This document shows positions 6,029 through 6,634 of a DNA stretch of 6,634 bases, piece after piece. Source of the DNA: Desulfobacterales bacterium (GTDB lineage: Bacteria; Desulfobacterota; Desulfobacteria; Desulfobacterales; JAHIVH01); the NCBI GenBank assembly GCA_020056645.1, contig JAGVHJ010000169.1:1-6634 (forward strand). The letters run 5' to 3'. The translations under genes and the position numbers were made by a program. Each line of letters begins with the position of its first letter. The first letter of the stretch is position 1. The notes beneath the pieces are model-generated. The model worked only from the letters and a program-made list of their open reading frames with translations. It ran no database searches and had not been told where the DNA came from.

Positions 6029-6634
6029 ATGCAAAATGATCCCATGGAAAAAAACGGCCGTGAACAGCAGAAGGGCGTTCCTTTCTTGCACGGTGAAAAG
6101 ATCTATTTACGGACGCTTTTGTATTCCGATTGTGATGGCCCGTATCCAACCTGGTTTAATGATCGTGACGTTTGTCATGGAAACTCCCATCATATTTTCC
6201 CTTACACCCTGGATCAGGCAAGAACCTACGCGCTTCAATCCTCTCAGAATCATCGGAGCGCGCTTATCCTCGCGATTATCGAAAAAACAAGCGATCGCCA
6301 TATTGGCAATGTCGCTCTCGACACGATTGACTATATCAGCCGATGCGCGGAGTTCTCGATCATTATTGGAGAAAAAAAAGCGTGGGGAAGAGGGTATGGG
6401 AGAGAAGCGGGCCGCCTCATTATAACCCATGGTTTTTGTACATTAAACTTGCATCGAATTTCGTGCGGCACCTTGGAGACTAACATCGCCATGATTCGGC
6501 TGGCGCGATATCTCAAGATGGAACAAGAGGGGTGCCGGCGGCAGGCGATATTTAAAAATGGCCGCTATCTGGATGTGATAGAATTTGGCGTTCTTGCCAA
6601 GGAATTCGACGTGCTTCAAGATCACGGGGCGTGA
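6029..6634 (+). CDS. GNAT-family N-acetyltransferase (RimJ/RimL type), probably sugar-modifying
   Basis: A 201-aa GNAT protein when started at ATG 6029. The in-frame TTG at 6023 would add two residues, and ATG 6044 is a further alternative. ATG 6029 is preferred because the G7 run sits at a suitable distance. Domain features are the first strand KIYLRTLLYSDCDG (24-37), IGNVALDTID (92-101), the acetyl-CoA pyrophosphate-binding loop AWGRGYGREA (118-127), and LHRISCGTLETNIAMIRLARYLKM (141-164) with the conserved Asn-x-x-x-x-x-L-A/Y pattern of RimL-like enzymes, ending in VIEFGVL (183-189). GNATs in nonulosonate and aminosugar loci, such as PseH, N-acylate the amine made by the aminotransferase; sequence resemblance here is to the general RimJ/RimL type rather than clearly to PseH. 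The gene ends at the last base of the window. Confidence 0.88.
   Translation: MQNDPMEKNGREQQKGVPFLHGEKIYLRTLLYSDCDGPYPTWFNDRDVCHGNSHHIFPYTLDQARTYALQSSQNHRSALILAIIEKTSDRHIGNVALDTIDYISRCAEFSIIIGEKKAWGRGYGREAGRLIITHGFCTLNLHRISCGTLETNIAMIRLARYLKMEQEGCRRQAIFKNGRYLDVIEFGVLAKEFDVLQDHGA

Noticed and set aside
1..6634. CRISPR array, tRNA, insertion sequence or attachment-site repeats
   Set aside because: I saw no regularly spaced repeats, tRNA-like cloverleaf, transposase or flanking direct repeats. The window is nearly fully occupied by biosynthetic genes.

Overview
The window is one stretch of tightly packed genes, all on the + strand, with no intergenic gap longer than about 55 nt. No promoter or terminator is visible, so it looks like an internal slice of a long operon. 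Gene content is that of a bacterial surface-glycan (O-antigen, capsule or glycoprotein) biosynthesis locus, most like nonulosonic (pseudaminic/legionaminic-type) acid and amidinated-sugar clusters. Base composition is mixed and there is no rRNA or housekeeping marker, so I cannot name the organism. A Gram-negative or otherwise surface-glycosylating bacterium is the most I would infer.

Layout. (1) At 14-1416 lies a HisH/HisF-type pair. HisH keeps its Cys/His/Glu glutaminase residues, while HisF has Leu at the position of catalytic Asp11. This is the signature of the WbuY/WbuZ-type pair that supplies ammonia for sugar amidation, not of histidine biosynthesis. The partner N-acetyl sugar amidotransferase (WbuX/WbpG/PseA type) is expected just upstream; only a possible 4-codon tail is in the window. 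(2) At 1410-2048 is a SAM methyltransferase matching the pseudaminic acid biosynthesis-associated methylase family. (3) At 2065-2830 is an SpsF-type sugar cytidylyltransferase gene interrupted by a 12-C homopolymer at 2621-2632. As written it stops at 2667 (200 aa); with 11 C it would read on to 2830 (254 aa) and regain a convincing family C-terminus. (4) At 2820-3767 is a Gfo/Idh/MocA-family NAD(P) sugar dehydrogenase. (5) At 3742-4683 is an unrecognised protein that resembles a GT-B glycosyltransferase and has an HP motif. (6) At 4680-5975 is a DegT/DnrJ/EryC1 PLP sugar aminotransferase. (7) At 6029-6634 is a RimJ/RimL-type GNAT acetyltransferase.

Taken together the genes can oxidise (Gfo/Idh), transaminate (DegT), N-acylate (GNAT), amidinate (HisH/HisF plus the off-window amidotransferase), methylate and CMP-activate (SpsF-like) a sugar. 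The HP-motif protein is a candidate for its transfer. The exact sugar is inference; no nonulosonate synthase is in the window.

The most interesting signal is the C12 tract. It behaves on paper like a phase-variation switch, since only one of three tract-length classes gives full-length protein. In the 'on' state the gene overlaps the next one by 11 nt, so slippage could also affect translation downstream. A sequencing or assembly error in the homopolymer is the main competing explanation.
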